Of a stretch of DNA of 64,000 nucleotides, positions 60,229 through 64,000 are shown piece by piece. This DNA comes from Nonomuraea guangzhouensis. Lineage in GTDB: Bacteria; Actinomycetota; Actinomycetes; Streptosporangiales; Streptosporangiaceae. The translations under genes and the position numbers were made by a program. A model generated the notes under the pieces. That model was not told the origin of the DNA, did not search any database, and saw only the letters and a list, made by a program, of their open reading frames with translations. The stretch lies in the NCBI RefSeq assembly GCF_019396345.1, contig NZ_JAHKRM010000006.1, positions 124,001-188,000 of the forward strand, read 5' to 3'. Within the stretch, counting starts at the first letter, position 1. Each line of letters starts with the position of its first letter.

Positions 60229-60479
60229 AGCTCAGTCCTCCCCGACGCGCCGAGGCGCGGTCGTATGTGGCGCGTTCTCAGTTCCATGCTAGATCCTCGC
60301 GAGGTTCAACACGTTTCCTCGCTACAGAATGCGGGTAAACGCGGGGGCAATCAGGGGATACCGGAGAACCACTAGGGGTGACACAGCCCTGCGGCGATTC
60401 TGCACAGGTCGACGTGCAGGCGTGCGAAGAGGACTGTTCGGGTCACGAGCGCCAACTATACGTCCCCCCCAGGCGTGAC
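60229..60479. promoter_or_regulatory. korA promoter region with palindrome
   Basis: A gap of about 250 bases. CCTCGCGAGG (60295-60304) is a perfect 10-bp palindrome, with a further half-site CCTCGC at 60317-60322. No gene is supported. Confidence 0.35.
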
Positions 60480-60492
60480 TTACGTCAGGGGG
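60466..60492 (-). terminator. Possible hairpin spanning the stop codon of the NodB-like gene
   Basis: CCCCC (60466-60470) with GGGGG (60488-60492), and nested TGAC (60476-60479) with GTCA (60484-60487), make an imperfect stem across the TAA stop of the leftward gene. Confidence 0.3.
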
Positions 60493-61952
60493 CGATGACG
60501 CGCGATCTCCGACCCTGATCGGTAAAGCCGTCCGGCCTGCATACCTGCCGTTCCGTACAATTCTGGAACAGTGACAAGCGTGTAACCCTTCCCGCGCAGC
60601 TTTTTGAGGATGTCCGGAACCGCGTCAACGGTCGCCGCCCGAACATCGTGCAGGAGCACGATGGCCCCGGCGCCCGCCTGCGCGGTCACCCGGTCGGCGA
60701 TCGCCTTCGCGTCCTTCGCGCGCAGGTCACCCGCGTCGACATTCTGGCCCACGACGGCCAGGCCCATCTCTTGCGCCACGTCCAGGACGTCCTGGTTCAT
60801 CGCTCCGTACGGCGGCCGCATCAGCGTGGGCCGCTCGCCGATGGCCGCCGTGATGGTGTCCTGGGTACGGCGGAGCGAGTCGGCGATCTTGCTGGTCGGC
60901 AACTTCGACAGGTCCAGGTGCGCCCAGGTGTGGTTGGCCACCAGATGCCCTTCGGTGCTCATCCTGGCCAGCAGGTCCGGCCGGGTCGCGGCGTTGGTGC
61001 CGACGACGAAGAAGGTGGCCCGCGCCCCGGCTCGGCGCAGCGTGTCGAGCAGCCTGGGCGTGTTCGGTCCCGGCCCGTCGGCGAAGGTCAGCGCGATGCA
61101 CTTGGCCTTGGTGCAGTCGACCGAGCCCGCCTGGTTGCTGACGGCCTCGGGACTGGGTGACGGGAGCGTCCTCGGTGTGGTCGGCGACGCCTGCCTGGCG
61201 GCCTCCCGCACCGCCTCCTGCGCGCGCCGTCCCGTCGGCGACAGCAGGGGATCGGCCTGCCGGGCGGGTACGGCCACGGCCAGGCGGCCGAGGGAGCACG
61301 GCCCGACCTGGCAGTCGTCGAACTCCACCACCAGGTCCCCGCTCTGGTTGAAGGCCATCGAGTCGAGCTGGTCGCCCCTCACCCTGCCGAGGTCCATCGG
61401 GGATCCGCGCTTCGCGAGCCGCTCCTTGACCAGCCGCGTGAGATCGCGCATCGCGGACTGGCCGGCGAGCAGGCCGGCCGAGCCGGTCGCCTTGCCGGTC
61501 CGCCGGTCGTACCAGAGGGTCCGGGTGGAGTTGCCCCAGCCGGTGCCGAGGGACTCGCCGGTGCGCAGCCGCACGCCCACGATGTCGCCGGAGGCGGCGG
61601 CGAGCTGCCAGTCCACGTTCAGCTCGGGGCGGGGCCGCGGGGCGTCGAACCTGGTGAGGTCGCGGAAGTCGCGGAGCGTCCGCTCGGCCTCGTCGCGCAG
61701 GGCCTTGTTGAGGCGGGGCGCGTCCCGCAGCTCGGGGTAGGTGATATGCACATGGCGACGCGCGCGCCCGCCGTGGTCCTCGACCATGGTCCTGGCGACC
61801 AGGCCGCCCACGGTCGCGGGGTCGACAAAGTCGATCATGGTCGGCTCCGCGGGGACCAGGACGTCCCGCTCGGGGGATGCGGTGGCCAGGCCACCACCCA
61901 CGGCGGAAAGGGCCAGCAGGGCGATTCCTCCAATGAGTCCCTTTTTGTGCAT
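60480..61952 (-). CDS. Secreted DUF3298-like plus NodB polysaccharide-deacetylase-like protein
   Basis: A 490-residue protein with a signal peptide (1-26), an RsiV/DUF3298-like domain (about 60-235), a Pro/Ser linker and a NodB domain (about 283-470). NodB motifs: TFADGP (289-294) instead of TFDDGP, so the usual catalytic-base aspartate is A291 while metal ligand D292 remains. The others are H341 and H345 (NHTWAH), RPPYG (379-383), DAGD (407-410) and LLHD (433-436). It should bind metal but may have lost or altered deacetylase activity. It is divergent from nuoA. Confidence 0.85.
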   Translation of the reverse strand: MHKKGLIGGIALLALSAVGGGLATASPERDVLVPAEPTMIDFVDPATVGGLVARTMVEDHGGRARRHVHITYPELRDAPRLNKALRDEAERTLRDFRDLTRFDAPRPRPELNVDWQLAAASGDIVGVRLRTGESLGTGWGNSTRTLWYDRRTGKATGSAGLLAGQSAMRDLTRLVKERLAKRGSPMDLGRVRGDQLDSMAFNQSGDLVVEFDDCQVGPCSLGRLAVAVPARQADPLLSPTGRRAQEAVREAARQASPTTPRTLPSPSPEAVSNQAGSVDCTKAKCIALTFADGPGPNTPRLLDTLRRAGARATFFVVGTNAATRPDLLARMSTEGHLVANHTWAHLDLSKLPTSKIADSLRRTQDTITAAIGERPTLMRPPYGAMNQDVLDVAQEMGLAVVGQNVDAGDLRAKDAKAIADRVTAQAGAGAIVLLHDVRAATVDAVPDILKKLRGKGYTLVTVPELYGTAGMQAGRLYRSGSEIARHRPLT

Positions 61953-62037
61953 GAAGGTCAGATTAAATGGTAGATCATGCGGTTTGCCCCGATTTGGGGT
62001 TATGGGGGATGAGGCTTGACTGAGTTACGATCAGGAC

Positions 62038-62409
62038 ATGGACGGCTACTTCGGGTCCTATGTGCTGGTCGCCGCGCTGCTCGCCATCGGCGTGGCCATC
62101 GTGGCCGGGGCCCTCACGGTCAACCGTCTCCTGCGCCCGACCAGGCCGACGGCCGACAAGCTGACCACCTACGAGTGCGGCGTCGACCCCGTCGGCGACG
62201 GCTGGGCCCAGTCGCAGGTGCGTTACTACGTCTTCACGTACCTGTACGTGGTCTTCGCCGTGGACGCCGTATTCCTGTTCCCGTGGGCCACGGTCTTCGA
62301 CGCGCCGGGATACGGGCTGACGACGCTCGTGGAGATGTTCGTCTTCCTGGGGTTCATCGCGCTCGGCATCCTCTACGCCTGGCGGAAGCGCGTACTCGGC
62401 TGGACTTAG
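62038..62409 (+). CDS. nuoA: NADH-quinone oxidoreductase subunit A
   Basis: This 123-residue membrane subunit has three helices: VLVAALLAIGVAIVAGAL, YYVFTYLYVVFAVDAVFLFPWA and TLVEMFVFLGFIALGILYAW. The conserved YECGVDPVG loop is the ND3-type signature, involving the cysteine near the quinone site. It is the first gene of an operon lacking nuoD to nuoG in the order seen here. Confidence 0.93.
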   Translation: MDGYFGSYVLVAALLAIGVAIVAGALTVNRLLRPTRPTADKLTTYECGVDPVGDGWAQSQVRYYVFTYLYVVFAVDAVFLFPWATVFDAPGYGLTTLVEMFVFLGFIALGILYAWRKRVLGWT

Positions 62410-62476
62410 GTTGTTTTTCGGTCGATCATCCGCCGCCCCCCTACTCCTTGGGTAGATCACGCGGGACAATGGCCTT

Positions 62477-63007
62477 ATGGCAGCCACGGATCTCCCGATG
62501 CCCACGGTGGGGCCGATCTCGCGCTTGGCACCCAAGCCGATGCGCTTCGTGCTCAACTGGGGGCGGCGTTATTCGCTGTGGGTGTTCAACTTCGGGCTCG
62601 CCTGCTGCGCGATCGAGTTCATCGCGACCTCGATGAGCCGCCATGACTTCATCCGGTTCGGGGTGATCCCGTTCGCCAACGGGCCGCGCCAGGCCGACCT
62701 GATGATCGTCTCGGGCACCGTCACCGACAAGATGGCCCCCGCCGTCAAGCGCCTCTACGAGCAGATGCCCGATCCGAAGTACGTGATCTCGTTCGGCGCC
62801 TGCTCCAACACCGGCGGCCCCTACTGGGACTCCTACTGCGTCACCAACGGCGTCGACCAGATCATTCCCGTCGATGTCTATGTGCCCGGCTGCCCGCCCA
62901 GACCGGAGGCGCTGCTCCACGGGATCATGAAGCTCCAGGAGAAGATCGCCGCCGAGAAGCTCAGCGACCGCTACGTCTGGTCCCGCTCGCATGGGGATGT
63001 CTCGTGA
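62477..63007 (+). CDS. nuoB: NADH-quinone oxidoreductase subunit B
   Basis: A 176-residue Fe-S subunit carrying cluster N2. The four ligands are present: C43 and C44 in LACCAIEF, C109 in [12 protein letters not shown] and C139 in [12 protein letters not shown]. All residues needed to pass electrons to quinone look intact. The start ATG 62477 is 67 bases after nuoA. It overlaps nuoC. Confidence 0.94.
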   Translation: MAATDLPMPTVGPISRLAPKPMRFVLNWGRRYSLWVFNFGLACCAIEFIATSMSRHDFIRFGVIPFANGPRQADLMIVSGTVTDKMAPAVKRLYEQMPDPKYVISFGACSNTGGPYWDSYCVTNGVDQIIPVDVYVPGCPPRPEALLHGIMKLQEKIAAEKLSDRYVWSRSHGDVS

Positions 63008-63537
63008 CGCTTGAGGAGCGCTTCGGCGAGCGGGTCTCCGTCTCCACTTCCTTCGGCGAGTCCACCGTCGACGTCGGCCCGGCCGACTGGATCGAGGTCC
63101 TGACCTTCCTCAGGGACTCCGGCCACACCTTCTTCGACTGGCTGACCGGCGTCGACGATCCGCCTGACGGGTTCTTCGTGGTCGCCCACGTCTACGACCC
63201 CGAATCGTGCGAGCGGGTGCTCGTCCGCACCCGGGTGCCGCGCGAAGATCCGCGGCTGCCCTCCGCCGTGGGCGTCTACCGGGGCGCCAACTGGCACGAG
63301 CGCGAGACGTACGAGATGTTCGGGGTGCTCTTCGACGGCCACCCCTATCTGGTGCCGCTGTTGCTGCCCGACGGGTTCGAGGGGCATCCGCTGCGCAAGG
63401 ACTTCATCCTCGCCGCCCGGGTGGCCAAGCCCTGGCCGGGAGCCAAGGAGCCGGGCGAATCCGGGCACGGCTCGCCGAGCCGGCGCAAGACGCTGCCGCC
63501 TGGCGTACCCGCCGACTGGGGGACACCCGATGCTTGA
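63004..63537 (+). CDS. nuoC: NADH-quinone oxidoreductase subunit C
   Basis: A 177-residue 30-kDa-type subunit. Signature: [25 protein letters not shown] (the W-x-E-R-E-x-x-D/E-M-x-G motif) followed by LRKDF. It is not fused to NuoD. It is followed at once by nuoH, whose ATG lies eight bases before the nuoC stop ends. It starts at GTG 63004 (GTGA overlap with nuoB). Confidence 0.92.
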   Translation: MTLEERFGERVSVSTSFGESTVDVGPADWIEVLTFLRDSGHTFFDWLTGVDDPPDGFFVVAHVYDPESCERVLVRTRVPREDPRLPSAVGVYRGANWHERETYEMFGVLFDGHPYLVPLLLPDGFEGHPLRKDFILAARVAKPWPGAKEPGESGHGSPSRRKTLPPGVPADWGTPDA

Positions 63538-64000
63538 CGTGGTGCTGCGCTTCGCCGCCATCCTCATCGTGTTCCTCGTGCTGCCGCTGATCGTCGGGCA
63601 GACCGAGCACAAGGTCATGGCGCACATGCAGTCGCGCCTTGGGCCGATGTACGCGGGCGGCTTCCACGGCTGGGCGCAGCTCATCGCCGACGGGGTGAAG
63701 TTCGCGCAGAAGGAGGACGTCATCCCGGCCGCCGCCGACCGGCGCGTCTTCATGATCGCGCCCGGTGTCGCGCTGGTGCCGTACCTGCTCGTGCTGATCG
63801 CCATCCCCGTCGACCAGGGGCTGGTCGGCGTGGACCTTGACCTCGGGCTGTTCTTCGTGCTCGCGGTGATGGGCATCGGCGTGCTCGGCTCGATCATGGC
63901 GGGGTGGGCGTCGGCCAACAAATACTCGGTGCTCGGCGGCATGCGGTCGGCCGCCCAGCTCATGTCGTACGAGCTGCCGCTGGTGCTGGCCGCCTCCTCC
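63530..64000 (+). CDS. nuoH: NADH-quinone oxidoreductase subunit H (C-terminus beyond window edge)
   Basis: The frame is open from ATG 63530 to the window end (157 residues). It begins with a membrane helix (FAAILIVFLVLPLIVGQTEHKVMAHM). RLGPMYAGGFHGWAQLIADG and VKFAQKED match the conserved NuoH/ND1 quinone-channel loop. More helices follow, with the ND1-type motif MRSAAQLMSYELPLVL at the edge. It normally follows nuoG; here it follows nuoC directly. Confidence 0.9.
   Translation, partial: MLDVVLRFAAILIVFLVLPLIVGQTEHKVMAHMQSRLGPMYAGGFHGWAQLIADGVKFAQKEDVIPAAADRRVFMIAPGVALVPYLLVLIAIPVDQGLVGVDLDLGLFFVLAVMGIGVLGSIMAGWASANKYSVLGGMRSAAQLMSYELPLVLAASS

Noticed and set aside
58315..60375. A 686-codon plus-strand frame opposite korA and korB
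   Set aside because: It is the antisense frame of two strongly conserved genes and shows no domain pattern of its own.

Overview
The window is high-GC actinobacterial chromosome. The codon third positions are strongly GC, many starts are GTG or TTG, and ATGA/GTGA stop-start overlaps are frequent. The gene set includes a CU044_5270-type sigma-factor partner, NarL-type two-component systems, TetR/HxlR/ArsR regulators, a KorAB 2-oxoacid:ferredoxin oxidoreductase and a nuo operon. This fits a Streptosporangiales-like filamentous actinomycete (Nonomuraea or a relative), but that assignment is an inference from gene content only. I saw no tRNA, rRNA, CRISPR array, insertion sequence or phage genes.

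Bases 1-29,400 are an accessory patchwork of short transcription units. They include a truncated penicillin-binding/beta-lactamase-like lipoprotein, a stand-alone hydroxymethylbilane synthase, a HEPN/nucleotidyltransferase pair, and a decayed LuxR response regulator. An asparagine-synthase-like protein preceded by a translationally coupled mini-ORF lies tail to tail with a MetE-like zinc protein. Next come an HTH/NBR1-type surface protein, a DesK/NarL-like two-component system, a 15-unit leucine-rich-repeat protein coupled to an HxlR regulator, and an ECF sigma unit. The rest are regulator-enzyme pairs with visible palindromic operators, a clan-A glycosidase-like protein, an S9 peptidase and small metabolic genes.

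Bases 29,672-57,272 are one large surface-polysaccharide locus. It holds a polyprenyl-phosphate glycosyl-1-phosphate transferase (initiation) and the complete dTDP-rhamnose pathway (RmlA, B, C, D). A compact nucleotide-sugar tailoring block follows: 2OG oxygenase, C-methyltransferase, sugar-1-P cytidylyltransferase, PIG-L deacetylase, SDR epimerase, DUF4910 protein, and a protein made of two four-cysteine repeats. The remaining genes encode a Wzx-type flippase, two Wzz-like proteins without a kinase domain, an O-antigen-ligase-like membrane protein, WecG/TagA-type, GT2, DUF6492 and GT2-GT4 fusion transferases, a tandem pair of membrane-anchored glycosidase-like paralogues, a Gfo/Idh/MocA oxidoreductase and an acyltransferase-3. 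All five minus-strand genes inside the locus lie tail to tail with, and overlap, a plus-strand neighbour.

Bases 57,345-64,000 carry korB-korA, a polysaccharide deacetylase-like protein lacking the usual catalytic-base aspartate, and the start of a nuo operon ordered nuoA-nuoB-nuoC-nuoH with no nuoD between C and H. This arrangement suggests a reduced complex I-like module that may be fed by ferredoxin from KorAB.

The best candidates for undescribed biology are the sugar-modification block with its duplicated four-Cys protein (36,738-42,649), the active/inactive-looking glycosidase pair (52,731-55,333), and the systematic antisense tail overlaps in the polysaccharide locus.
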